A stretch of 35,886 bases of DNA, from NCBI GenBank assembly GCA_021797575.1, contig JAJZZN010000030.1:1-35886 (forward strand), in the 5' to 3' direction. Position 1 is the first letter of the stretch; each line of letters begins with the position of its first letter. A model generated the notes under the pieces. The model saw only the letters and a program-made list of their open reading frames with translations. It was not told the DNA's origin and ran no database searches. The translations under genes and the position numbers were made by a program. The DNA comes from Microcaldota archaeon. Lineage in GTDB: Archaea > Micrarchaeota > Micrarchaeia > Micrarchaeales > Micrarchaeaceae. Positions 21,735-28,297 of this stretch are shown piece after piece.

Positions 21735-22715
21735 TCACCATGTTATCTCGACGCTGTCAGCCCTGTAATCCTGCCTGACTCCGCAATCCTCGATGCCGTA
21801 GCTGTGCTTCCCCGATCCAAGCATCTTCTCGGCAACAAGCGCTATCATTGCCCCGTTGTCGGCGTTGTACTGGTCGGGGGCGAAGCCGAACTTGGCTCCG
21901 TGAGAGCCTGCGACATGCTGCAGCATTTCCTTGAGCCTCTGGCTCTGCGCAACCCCGCCGCAGACGAGCAGCGATTTCTTGCCGAGAAGGGCAAGGGCCC
22001 TTTCCGTTGCCTCGCAAAGCATTGAAAATGCTGTTTCCTGCAACGAGAACGCCACGTCACTCGGGCTGCTGCCTTTCAGCATGCCTACTGCCTTTGTCTG
22101 CAACCCAGTAAACGCGAAATCCATTCCCTTTACGGTGTAGGGCATCGGTATGTAATGCCCCCCTATGGCGAGCTTTGCTACGCTGGATCCCCACGCGGGC
22201 TTCAGACCTGCCGCCCTTGCGAAGTTGTCGAGCATGTTGCCTACGCCTATGTCGAACGTCTCCCCATATACGCGGTAATGCTTGAATGGTTCATCGGTAA
22301 TCCCCAATATCTGCGAGTTGCCGCCGCTCACATACAGGGCCAGCGGATCGCTGAATTTGTTGAGGTGCTTTGCTATTTCTATGTGCGCTACTGCATGGTT
22401 CACAGGATATATCTTGATATGGTACTTAGAAGCCAGCGTCTTTGCGGTTATGTTGCCTACGCTCAGGCACGGCCCTATCCCGGGGCCCATCGTATACCCT
22501 ATTGCCTCTATATCTTCTATGCCCATGCCTGCTGTTGAAAACGCCTCTCGCAGAAGCTTTCTGACTCCCCTGACGTGGAAATCTGCTACGCGCATGGGTA
22601 TCATGCCCTTGTCCGATATCGGATACATGCGCTTGACGTTGGCGAGGATTTTTCCATCCTCGATTATGCCTATGCCAAGGGTATGCGCACTGCTTTCTAT
22701 ACCTATCACTGCCAT
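21735..22715 (-). CDS. kae1: KEOPS subunit Kae1 (tRNA threonylcarbamoyladenosine transferase)
   Basis: 326-residue ASKHA-fold metalloenzyme that moves threonylcarbamoyl from its AMP adduct to A37 of ANN-decoding tRNAs. Seen: GIESSAHTLGIGI (5-17), the iron/zinc ligands H107 and H111 in NHAVAHIEI, nucleotide loop YVSGGNSQI, GETFDIGVGNMLD, PYTVKGMDFAFTGL, VCGGVAQSQRLKEML and the C-terminal aspartate in YNADNGAMIA. ATG 22715 follows GGTG by five bases; a much longer upstream frame is rejected because the family starts at this methionine. A TATA-like box at 22753-22760 fits a short leader. Divergent from the orphan gene at 22808. Confidence 0.95.
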   Translation of the reverse strand: MAVIGIESSAHTLGIGIIEDGKILANVKRMYPISDKGMIPMRVADFHVRGVRKLLREAFSTAGMGIEDIEAIGYTMGPGIGPCLSVGNITAKTLASKYHIKIYPVNHAVAHIEIAKHLNKFSDPLALYVSGGNSQILGITDEPFKHYRVYGETFDIGVGNMLDNFARAAGLKPAWGSSVAKLAIGGHYIPMPYTVKGMDFAFTGLQTKAVGMLKGSSPSDVAFSLQETAFSMLCEATERALALLGKKSLLVCGGVAQSQRLKEMLQHVAGSHGAKFGFAPDQYNADNGAMIALVAEKMLGSGKHSYGIEDCGVRQDYRADSVEITW

Positions 22716-22750
22716 AGCCGCACCATCTCCGTATCTATTGTGGTAGGAAA

Positions 22751-22761
22751 AGATTATATAG
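22751..22761. promoter_or_regulatory. Shared TATA box for kae1 and the AT-rich island
   Basis: AGATTATATAG is nearly symmetrical. Leftward it predicts a transcript start near 22730, 15 bases before the kae1 ATG with GGTG in between. Rightward it predicts a start near 22783, before the small gene at 22808. Confidence 0.45.
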
Positions 22762-22807
22762 AAGATTGGCTTGTAGAAGCCATGTAACTGGAGACACGAC
22801 AAATGCT

Positions 22808-22978
22808 ATGGATATATTGGATATAGAGAGAGATCTTGGTGTACATGGAGGACCCAACAATATGTTAGAGATACATAGAACATCAAATGATGAAATAGAA
22901 GAGCTTTTGCAGCTCTGCAAGAGCTGGAATAGGATAGAAGCAGATTTTCTAGCAGGCAATATGGAGTTGGGGGGGTAA
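22808..22978 (+). CDS. Small acidic orphan protein, 56 aa
   Basis: No family recognised. The 56 residues are acidic and helical (SNDEIEELLQLCKSWNRIEA) after a short N-terminal part with MDILDIERDLGVHGG. There is no strong ribosome binding site next to the ATG; the promoter at 22751-22761 would give a leader of about 25 bases. The frame ends at a run of seven G (22969-22975) directly before TAA. If one G were lost, reading would continue for another 28 codons to 23060 through a second ATG. The gene is in an AT-rich stretch with the larger orphan at 23072. Coding status is plausible, not certain. Confidence 0.45.
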   Translation: MDILDIERDLGVHGGPNNMLEIHRTSNDEIEELLQLCKSWNRIEADFLAGNMELGG

Positions 22979-23017
22979 AAACATGGTGATATCCATCCAT
23001 AATAATAATATGAATAC

Positions 23018-23049
23018 CGATAAAACAAGCATTTATCGACAGATATCTG
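23018..23049. repeat. Inverted repeat and palindrome upstream of orphan gene
   Basis: CGATAAA-7 bases-TTTATCG (23018-23038) is a perfect 7-bp inverted repeat, followed directly by the 10-bp palindrome CAGATATCTG (23040-23049). Both sit just ahead of the orphan gene at 23072 and could be operator sites or an RNA hairpin in its leader. Confidence 0.45.
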
Positions 23050-23071
23050 CGAACATTTAGATGGTGATTAT

Positions 23072-23656
23072 TTGAGGAGGGTGAAGAAAGAGGATAGGAT
23101 AGCAATAAATCTTGAAGAGATAGTATTAAAATTGGATGCTTCCGCAAAATATAATCCTTGCCCTGCATGTAAGCATGACACAGAGCAGTTATCAAAGTTT
23201 ATATCAAAAAAAGCAGAATCCATCAGAACTGGGGGCATGCTTGCCCCAGAGGACGTAAAGCCGCTTAAAGAGGTTGATTATGTTGGAGTTGTAGAGGATA
23301 TAGCTATATGGGTATCAAAAGCGATAAGGCCGTTTACGAGACTAAAAAGGGTGCCAGAGATATATAAAAAGGTGCTGCTCGAAGATACAGAAGGCAATAA
23401 GAGATCATTAGAATTCTTAATTGAGGCAAAAAAGCTCCTCAATAAACTTGACTCTGCAGATAATCAACTTAAACTCGTATCTGAGATACTGGATTCTTTT
23501 ATAAGAGCACTAAACTTTAAACTGAGTATTGATGAGTACTCTTTTTACATATTTGATAAAGTAATAAGATTTGGGTACAGAACCCATTTACTTAGTGCTA
23601 CAGGTAAAATTATTGTGTGGGTGAAGGAACTAATTAATCCATCAAGATACGCGTGA
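23072..23656 (+). CDS. AT-rich orphan protein, 194 aa
   Basis: No family recognised. Lysine-rich, largely helical soluble protein with one CPAC pair (NPCPACKHD, residues 28-36), a hydrophobic stretch VGVVEDIAIWVSKAI (72-86) and helical blocks toward the C-terminus (SLEFLIEAKKLLNKLDSADN, then LISEILD-like helices). A single CxxC without a second pair suggests a redox site or a zinc site shared between subunits. The start is TTG at 23072, four bases after GGTGAT. A+T content and use of AAA, GAA, ATA and TTA codons are clearly higher than in neighbouring core genes, which suggests recent acquisition. It separates kae1 from the uL29-aIF1 pair. Confidence 0.6.
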   Translation: MRRVKKEDRIAINLEEIVLKLDASAKYNPCPACKHDTEQLSKFISKKAESIRTGGMLAPEDVKPLKEVDYVGVVEDIAIWVSKAIRPFTRLKRVPEIYKKVLLEDTEGNKRSLEFLIEAKKLLNKLDSADNQLKLVSEILDSFIRALNFKLSIDEYSFYIFDKVIRFGYRTHLLSATGKIIVWVKELINPSRYA

Positions 23657-23736
23657 TACTCTTGAATGACATTTGTTAGCTTATTACAGGATAGATATAG
23701 AGACAAACATTTAGCAGTACTTGCGCCTTGAATGTT

Positions 23737-24042
23737 TCACTGCAGGTCTATGTTGTCCTCCTTGAAGCCCATCTTCACCAGGGCGCTCTTGACCTCGTTG
23801 ATGTGCTTGCCCTGCAGCTCTATTGTGCTGTCCTTGTACGTGCCTCCGCAGGCTAGCATCTTCTTGAGGTTCTTCGTTGCTTCCTCTATCTGGTCCGATC
23901 CTATACCGTCGACAACCGTCACCACTTTGTTGAACTTGGCCTTCTGCGTGAAGACCCTTATCTTCGTGGCGACTTCCTTGTCAAGAACAGAGCAAACGCA
24001 TATTTCTTTGGGCAGACCGCATCTTGGACATATCTCAGACAT
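23737..24042 (-). CDS. Translation initiation factor aIF1 (SUI1)
   Basis: 101-residue SUI1-domain protein that binds the small ribosomal subunit near the P site and helps select the start codon. N-terminal CPRCGLPKEICVC (5-17) gives four cysteines able to hold zinc, as in other archaeal aIF1. The SUI1 core follows: KVVTVVDGIGS, EATKNLKKMLACGGTYKD, STIELQGKHINEVKSAL and a C-terminal beta strand. The start codon overlaps the uL29 stop by one base (TAATG), and GAGGTG lies upstream. Adjacent uL29-aIF1 is a normal archaeal arrangement inside the S10/spc ribosomal operon, but the genes that usually follow are not here. Confidence 0.93.
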   Translation of the reverse strand: MSEICPRCGLPKEICVCSVLDKEVATKIRVFTQKAKFNKVVTVVDGIGSDQIEEATKNLKKMLACGGTYKDSTIELQGKHINEVKSALVKMGFKEDNIDLQ

Positions 24043-24233
24043 TACTCTTTCACACCTCTTTGGTTCAGGAGCGTGTTTATACGTGCTATTGTCTTGCGTA
24101 TCGACTTCAGCTTTATGACCTTGCTCGATACCCCCGTAGAGGCTATCTTGCGCCTTTCTATTGCCAGCTCAAGCTCCAGCTCCGCGTTCTTCTGCTTCAA
24201 CGCACTGTCTGAGAGTGCTTTGATTTCATTCAT
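24042..24233 (-). CDS. rpl29: Ribosomal protein uL29
   Basis: 63-residue two-helix protein near the exit tunnel of the large subunit. The pattern MNEIKALSDSALKQKNAELELEL and then KVIKLKSIRKTIARINTLLNQR is typical, with the usual (E/K)LRxx...IRR(x)IARIxTxL end. ATG 24233 is chosen; an in-frame GTG at 24248 overlaps an AAAGGTG site and would add MFYIK, close to the N-termini of some archaeal uL29, so it is a real alternative. A TATA-like GTTTAAATATC (about 24286-24297, minus strand) gives this pair its own promoter, although uL29 is normally inside the S10 operon after uS3. Confidence 0.88.
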   Translation of the reverse strand: MNEIKALSDSALKQKNAELELELAIERRKIASTGVSSKVIKLKSIRKTIARINTLLNQRGVKE

Positions 24234-24300
24234 CTTTATATAAAACACCTTTTTTAGGATATAGAGGTTATTGTGTATTAGAAGATATTTAAACCTTTAC

Positions 24301-24368
24301 GCAGGGGTGCGGCTTCAATCGCGCTGCGCGGGGCACACACACTATGCCGTTAATCCTGCAAAACAAAG
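24301..24368. ncRNA. GC-rich foldable segment in an AT-rich gap (candidate RNA, strand uncertain)
   Basis: A GC-rich stretch about 60 bases long stands out from the AT-rich intergenic region between uL29 and eS19. Its ends pair (GCAGGG at 24301-24306 with TCCTGC at 24354-24359) and inside there are GGCA/TGCC and GCG/CGC pairings. On the plus strand ACA lies three bases after the closing stem, as in H/ACA guide RNAs, but the stem is shorter than usual and no pseudouridylation pocket or K-turn can be confirmed. It could equally be a minus-strand RNA or a regulatory structure. Low confidence. Confidence 0.2.
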
Positions 24369-24444
24369 ATATTAATAAGTTTTCCGCCAAATAATAGGTA
24401 GTAAATAATCTTATTATCCAAGATTATCAAAGATTGTGGTTTCT

Positions 24445-24870
24445 ATGGCTAATGTATATGAAGTCAACCCGCAGGAGCTGGTAAAGGCCGCGGCTGCAAA
24501 GCTGAAGGAGGTCATAAAAGAGCCTCCAGAGTACATACATTTCGTCAAGTCTGGCGTGAGCAGGGAAAGGCCGCCGCAGGATGCCGATTTCTGGTATATA
24601 AGGAGCGCCTCTGTGCTAAGGCAGGTGTACCTGAACGGGCCTATAGGAGTATCGAGGCTCCGCGTCAGGTACGGCAGCAAGAAGGAGCACGTGGTGCACA
24701 GGAAGCATTTCATGCGCGCCGGAGGCAGCATAATAAGCGACTCGCTCAAGGCCCTCGAGGATGCAGGGCTGGTCAAGAAGGACCAGAAGGGAAGGGCAAT
24801 AACGCCGAAAGGCAAATCCTTTCTCGACAAGCTTAGCAACTCCATACTTACTTCGAAAGGTGGCCAATGA
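24445..24870 (+). CDS. rps19e: Ribosomal protein eS19
   Basis: 141-residue small-subunit protein. MANVYEVNPQELVKAAAAKL at the N-terminus, PPQDADFWYIRSASVLRQVY, GVSRLRVRYGSKK and the C-terminal winged-helix part (IISDSLKALEDAGLVKK, GRAITPKGKSFLDK) match archaeal eS19 throughout. ATG 24445 is preferred to the GTG nine bases upstream. It is the first gene of a conserved archaeal cluster and overlaps the PDCD5 gene start. Confidence 0.95.
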   Translation: MANVYEVNPQELVKAAAAKLKEVIKEPPEYIHFVKSGVSRERPPQDADFWYIRSASVLRQVYLNGPIGVSRLRVRYGSKKEHVVHRKHFMRAGGSIISDSLKALEDAGLVKKDQKGRAITPKGKSFLDKLSNSILTSKGGQ

Positions 24871-25175
24871 TGGCTGAGCAAGAAGATGATTACAGCAAGG
24901 TTTCAAGAAAGAGGCTCGAAGCAGCATACAGGAAGCTGCAGGAGGAGCAGCAGAAGAAGGAGATATTGCGCAAGTTCCTCGATGACGATGCTTACGAGAG
25001 GATGATGAACGTGCACATATCCAACCCAGACCTGTATGACCAGGTGGTAGGGCTGATAGTGCAGCTAGTCCAGTCGAGGCGCATAACCGGAAAGATGACT
25101 GATGCGCAGTTGCGCTCAATACTCGAAAGGGCAACTTACAGGCCCGAGCCGAAGATAGAATTCAAGCATAAATGA
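24870..25175 (+). CDS. PDCD5-family DNA-binding protein
   Basis: 101-residue helical protein of the PDCD5/TFAR19 family (DUF122), reported to bind double-stranded DNA in archaea; its cellular role is not settled. Typical features: an N-terminal charged helix (KRLEAAYRKLQEEQQKKEIL), ILRKFLDDDAYERMMNVHI in place of the family block ILR.(I/F)L.. .AR.RL..(V/I), DQVVGLIVQLVQSRRITGKM and the DEQL-like TDAQLRSILERA end. Two consecutive ATGs occur; 24870 gives the better six-base spacing from AAAGGTGG, 24867 is possible. It commonly follows eS19 in archaeal genomes, as here. Confidence 0.92.
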   Translation: MAEQEDDYSKVSRKRLEAAYRKLQEEQQKKEILRKFLDDDAYERMMNVHISNPDLYDQVVGLIVQLVQSRRITGKMTDAQLRSILERATYRPEPKIEFKHK

Positions 25176-25191
25176 TTATAAGTTGGTTTTT

Positions 25192-25353
25192 ATGTCCAAG
25201 AAAACACCGCGCAAGAAGGCGAGGCTGGGAAGGAAGATCAAGCAATCGAGGAGGATACCGCTCCTGGCTACCCTAAGGACCCACAGGAAAATAGAGTACA
25301 ACAGGAACAAGAGGGACTGGAGGAAGGACAAGCTTGAGATAAAGGATGAGTGA
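25192..25353 (+). CDS. rpl39e: Ribosomal protein eL39
   Basis: A 53-residue very basic protein that lines the exit tunnel. It starts MSKKTPRKKARLGRKIKQSR and continues RIPLLATLRTHRKIEYNRNK with a final RDWRKDKLEI, matching the eL39 order KK..LAK..KQNRR.P.W...KT.R...YN...R.WRR.KL. The acidic last residues (KDE) are an extension. It overlaps the beginning of the region before eL31 (its TGA ends at 25353, the eL31 ATG is at 25355) and lies 16 bases after PDCD5. Confidence 0.93.
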   Translation: MSKKTPRKKARLGRKIKQSRRIPLLATLRTHRKIEYNRNKRDWRKDKLEIKDE

Positions 25354-25354
25354 A

Positions 25355-25744
25355 ATGGCAGAGCGTTTAATCACGATAAGCATAAGGAGATACCTGGCGA
25401 TGCAGCCGCGCACAAAGAGGGTGAAGAGGGCCGCCAGGTATATAAGAGAGAGGGCGGCGCACTATATGAAGATGGACGAGGGCGACGTTGCAATAAGCAC
25501 GGAGCTCAACAATCGCATAGTCAAATACTATTCCAGGAAGATGGTGCCGATCAAGCTGAGCGCCAAGATAGACAACGGCAAGGCGGTGCTCAACGAATTT
25601 TCGGCGGCGAAGACTGCCGCAGAGCAGAAGCCTGCTGAGAAAGCATCTGCCGGCAAGAAGAAGGACAGCAAAGCTGCCCCAAGCAAGGGCGCAGCAGCCA
25701 CGGAGCAGAAGCAGAAGACTGCAGCGCCAGAGAAGAAGGGCTGA
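25355..25744 (+). CDS. rpl31e: Ribosomal protein eL31 with long basic tail
   Basis: 129 residues. The first 83 are eL31: RLITISIRRYLAMQPRTKRV, KRAARYIRERAAHYMKMDEG, DVAISTELNNRIVKYYSRK and PIKLSAKI. The remaining 45 or so are an Ala/Lys/Glu-rich low-complexity tail (repeated AAxxKxA, AEQKPAEKASAGKKK) not found in standard archaeal eL31, resembling the disordered tails of some eukaryotic ribosomal and histone proteins. ATG 25355 is chosen, with GGATGAG upstream; an in-frame ATG at 25346 overlaps eL39. It is followed by aIF6 after 39 bases containing a CTGCAG/CTGCAG inverted repeat (25750-25767). Confidence 0.92.
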   Translation: MAERLITISIRRYLAMQPRTKRVKRAARYIRERAAHYMKMDEGDVAISTELNNRIVKYYSRKMVPIKLSAKIDNGKAVLNEFSAAKTAAEQKPAEKASAGKKKDSKAAPSKGAAATEQKQKTAAPEKKG

Positions 25745-25783
25745 ACCGCCTGCAGTGCAAGCTGCAGCCGACCGGTGATTTTT

Positions 25784-26452
25784 ATGAACGCAGCAAAATA
25801 CGCTATAAACGGCAGTGACTGCGTAGGCGCTTTCGCACTCGCTACAGACAAGTACGTGTTCGTAGGCAGAAGTGCAACAGAAGGCAGCAAGAAATTCCTG
25901 TCGACTATGCTAGGCGTAGAGGCGATAGACATGTCCATAGGCGGCATGGACTTCATCGGCGTGCTTGCAAGGGCCAACTCCAACGGCATGCTGGTATCAA
26001 ACCTTGCTACGGACAGGGAGATAGATGCCATACGCAGCATGAAGCTCGGCATCAATATCGAGGTGCTCAGCAGCACGCTCAATGCGGTTGGCAACAATAT
26101 GATACTCAACGACAAGGTAGCGATAGTGAATCCGGAATACAGCAGGAAAGACATGGCGATAATTGAGGACGTGTTCGGCGTAGAAGTGATAGGGAGCTCA
26201 ATAGGCAGCTTCAAGACCGTCGGGGCCAATGACGTACTGACAAACAAGGGCCTTGTAATAAACAACCACGCATCTGATGAAGAGAAGGAGAAGCTCGACA
26301 AAGAGACAGGCTTCGATTCTGTGAGGAGCACTGCCAACATGGGATCGCTTGGAGTGGGCATTGCGGTGGTTGCAAACTCTAATGGCGCGCTCATAGGAGA
26401 TACCACAACAGGGTATGAATTCTCCAGGATAGTAGATGGATTGTATTTATAG
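25784..26452 (+). CDS. eif6: Translation initiation factor aIF6
   Basis: 222-residue anti-association factor that binds the 50S subunit at uL14 and blocks joining to the 30S. The fivefold pentein repeat is visible in the recurring pattern of short strands and glycines (VGAFALATDKYVFVG, IGGMDFIGVLARANSNGMLV, NAVGNNMILNDKVAIVNPEY, VGANDVLTNKGLVINNHA, LGVGIAVVANSNGALIGDTT). ATG 25784 lies five bases after GGTGAT, ruling out the GTG at 25775 as the main start. It sits in the order eL31-aIF6-LX-prefoldin alpha, an arrangement shared by many archaea. Confidence 0.95.
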   Translation: MNAAKYAINGSDCVGAFALATDKYVFVGRSATEGSKKFLSTMLGVEAIDMSIGGMDFIGVLARANSNGMLVSNLATDREIDAIRSMKLGINIEVLSSTLNAVGNNMILNDKVAIVNPEYSRKDMAIIEDVFGVEVIGSSIGSFKTVGANDVLTNKGLVINNHASDEEKEKLDKETGFDSVRSTANMGSLGVGIAVVANSNGALIGDTTTGYEFSRIVDGLYL

Positions 26453-26463
26453 GAGGTGATTGC

Positions 26464-26637
26464 ATGAAGTTCACAGTAGCAGGAAGGATAAGAAGGAGCA
26501 CCCAGTTCAGCATAGAAGTAGAAGCAGAGAGCGAGGGGCATGCGAGGGCCATGGCGCTGATAAAGCTGGGCAGCAGCCAGGGGATAAGCAAAAACAATAT
26601 AGTGATAGAAAGCATTGATAAGGCTGAGGGCAAATGA
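26464..26637 (+). CDS. rplX: Ribosomal protein eL20 (LX/L18a)
   Basis: 57-residue protein in the archaeal LX family. MKFTVAGRIRRSTQFSIEVE and then AESEGHARAMALIKLGSSQG and KNNIVIESI give the expected beta-alpha-beta fold and the [KR]F.V.G[RK] opening. It begins 11 bases after aIF6, with AGGAGGTGAT (26452-26461) as a full-length ribosome binding site just upstream, the strongest in the window. Its position between aIF6 and prefoldin alpha is standard. Confidence 0.92.
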   Translation: MKFTVAGRIRRSTQFSIEVEAESEGHARAMALIKLGSSQGISKNNIVIESIDKAEGK

Positions 26638-26648
26638 TATTGGTGTGA

Positions 26649-27104
26649 ATGATGGCAACTAATGATGCAGCTGGTAGCGGCGCGGGGCGAAGAGAGGAAT
26701 ACAGTGCAGGAGAGCTGCAGTACCTTCTGCAAGCCTACCAGGAGCAGTATTCGGTGCTCACGCGGGAGATGAAGGAAGCTTCTGACATGGTTATGGGCAT
26801 AAGCAGCGCGATGGAAGTCCTTGACAATAAGGACATTGTAGCAAAGAAGGAATCGCTGATGCCTGCCGGGGCTGGCTTGTACATGTATGCCAACACGGGA
26901 GAATCAAAGAGCGTTGTCGTGGGCATAGGAGGAGGACTAATGATAGAGATGGATGCCGCTGACGCCAAGGAGGTGCTCAACAAGAGGTTCGAGGCGCAGC
27001 GCGAGAACATGAACAGGATATCGCGCCAGATGAAGCAGGTCGAAGACACAATATATGATATATCCTACAAGCTTGAGGGATTGGCCGCTGATTTAAATGT
27101 TTGA
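26649..27104 (+). CDS. pfdA: Prefoldin alpha subunit
   Basis: 151-residue subunit of the hexameric chaperone that hands unfolded proteins to the thermosome. Two long coiled-coil helices (about 17-55 and 108-150) flank a beta-hairpin region rich in glycine (LMPAGAGLYMYANTGESKSV and VVGIGGGLMIEMDAADAKEV). ATG 26649 is taken; the next codon, also ATG, has better spacing from GGTG. The gene end overlaps the ftsY start by eight bases. Confidence 0.92.
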   Translation: MMATNDAAGSGAGRREEYSAGELQYLLQAYQEQYSVLTREMKEASDMVMGISSAMEVLDNKDIVAKKESLMPAGAGLYMYANTGESKSVVVGIGGGLMIEMDAADAKEVLNKRFEAQRENMNRISRQMKQVEDTIYDISYKLEGLAADLNV

Positions 27105-28221
27105 CAGCCTTAAGAAAAAATTATCCGATGCCATAAAGTCATTCTCCAAATCGGAAGAGCGCAAGGTTGCAGAGGAAGTCAAGGAAGAGGAAAGAGCCGA
27201 GGAGCGCGTTGAGAATGCGGACATGCAGGAGGGCAAAGAGCACGTGCCGCAGGCACATTTTGAGGGAAAGCGCGAGCCCCTGGAGAAAACCGAGAAAGTC
27301 GGCAATGGCATAAAGCTCTCTGTATCTACAAACATCAAGAAAGCAATATTCAGCAATGTAAAGCTGAGCGACTCTGACATAGACAAGTTCACAGATCAGC
27401 TGCGCGTATCGATGCTTGAATCCGACGTTTCATTCGAAGTGGTGGAGGATTTCTCTGAGCAGGTGAGGTCGCTGCTCGGAGGGCGCAGGCTGAGCTCAAA
27501 GAACTTGCATGAAGAGCTCGTGGGCACTGTGCGCGAAGCGCTGCTCGACATACTCAAGCCCTCAGCAAACGCCATAGACCTGATGTCATTCATACCAGAG
27601 AAGATAGCTTCGGGCAACGCACCGGTAAAGGTTCTCTTTCTCGGCCCGAACGGCACTGGCAAGACGACCACCATAGCGAAGATAGCGTATGCCCTGAAGA
27701 ACAAGGGCATGCATCCTCTGCTCTCTGCCAGTGATACCTTCAGGGCCGCGGCCATTGAGCAGACGGAGCACCATGGCAATGCAGTAGGCGTGCCCGTAAT
27801 AAAGAGCAGCTATGGAGCGGACCCGACCAGCGTTGCGTTCGATGCTGTGGCTTATGCCAAAGCGCATGGCAACGATGTGGTGCTCATAGACAGCGCAGGG
27901 AGGCAGGAGACAAACAAGAACCTCATAGGGGAGGTGCAGAAAATGCACAGGGTGATAAAGCCCGACCTTACCATATACGTAGGCGAAAGCGTATCCGGAG
28001 GGATGATAGCCGAGCAGATAGCCGAATTCAACAAGTTCATCAAGATTGACGGGATAATACTGACAAAGTTGGATTGCGACGCCAAGGGGGGCAACTCGAT
28101 ATCCATATCAAAGGTCACAGGCATTCCGGTGCTGTTCTTCGGCACTGGCGAGAAGTACACCGATTTAGTGCCGTACGACCCCGCAAAGGTAGTCGACATG
28201 ATACTGCCCGGCTCGGGCTGA
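27097..28221 (+). CDS. ftsY: Signal recognition particle receptor FtsY
   Basis: 374-residue SRP-family GTPase that docks SRP54 at the membrane. N-terminal residues 1-16 (MFDSLKKKLSDAIKSF) are amphipathic and may bind lipid, followed by a charged Glu/Lys region to about 70, the N domain, then the G domain with GPNGTGKTTT (183-192), DTFRAAAIEQ, DSAGR (G3; the usual DTAGR has Ser here), TKLDCDAKGG (G4) and VLFFGTGEKYTDL. Starting inside pfdA, it ends the eS19-to-ftsY cluster. Translocation machinery coupled to ribosomal genes is the usual archaeal arrangement. Confidence 0.95.
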   Translation: MFDSLKKKLSDAIKSFSKSEERKVAEEVKEEERAEERVENADMQEGKEHVPQAHFEGKREPLEKTEKVGNGIKLSVSTNIKKAIFSNVKLSDSDIDKFTDQLRVSMLESDVSFEVVEDFSEQVRSLLGGRRLSSKNLHEELVGTVREALLDILKPSANAIDLMSFIPEKIASGNAPVKVLFLGPNGTGKTTTIAKIAYALKNKGMHPLLSASDTFRAAAIEQTEHHGNAVGVPVIKSSYGADPTSVAFDAVAYAKAHGNDVVLIDSAGRQETNKNLIGEVQKMHRVIKPDLTIYVGESVSGGMIAEQIAEFNKFIKIDGIILTKLDCDAKGGNSISISKVTGIPVLFFGTGEKYTDLVPYDPAKVVDMILPGSG

Positions 28222-28250
28222 TTCCGATAACGGCTTGTGCGGTTACACCT

Positions 28251-28258
28251 TTTTATAT
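28251..28258 (+). promoter_or_regulatory. TATA box for the secretion-type ATPase gene
   Basis: TTTTATAT here predicts a transcript start near 28281, so the next gene would have its own promoter and a leader of about 17 bases. This separates it from the ftsY cluster and supports ATG 28298 over the longer upstream frame. Confidence 0.45.
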
Positions 28259-28297
28259 TTTGCACAGCAACTACTACTTGATAATGGCTGTGATTGC

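Noticed and set aside
21735-22802. Longer Kae1 with 29 extra N-terminal residues
   Set aside because: The extension crosses the promoter, and ATG 22715 has a ribosome binding site and the conserved N-terminus.
22887-22893. ATGATGA resembling a C box inside the small orphan gene
   Set aside because: No CTGA at a suitable distance.
24301-24360. Possible tRNA in the uL29/eS19 gap
   Set aside because: Ends pair and a CA follows, but there is no T-loop, no anticodon arm and only about 60 bases.
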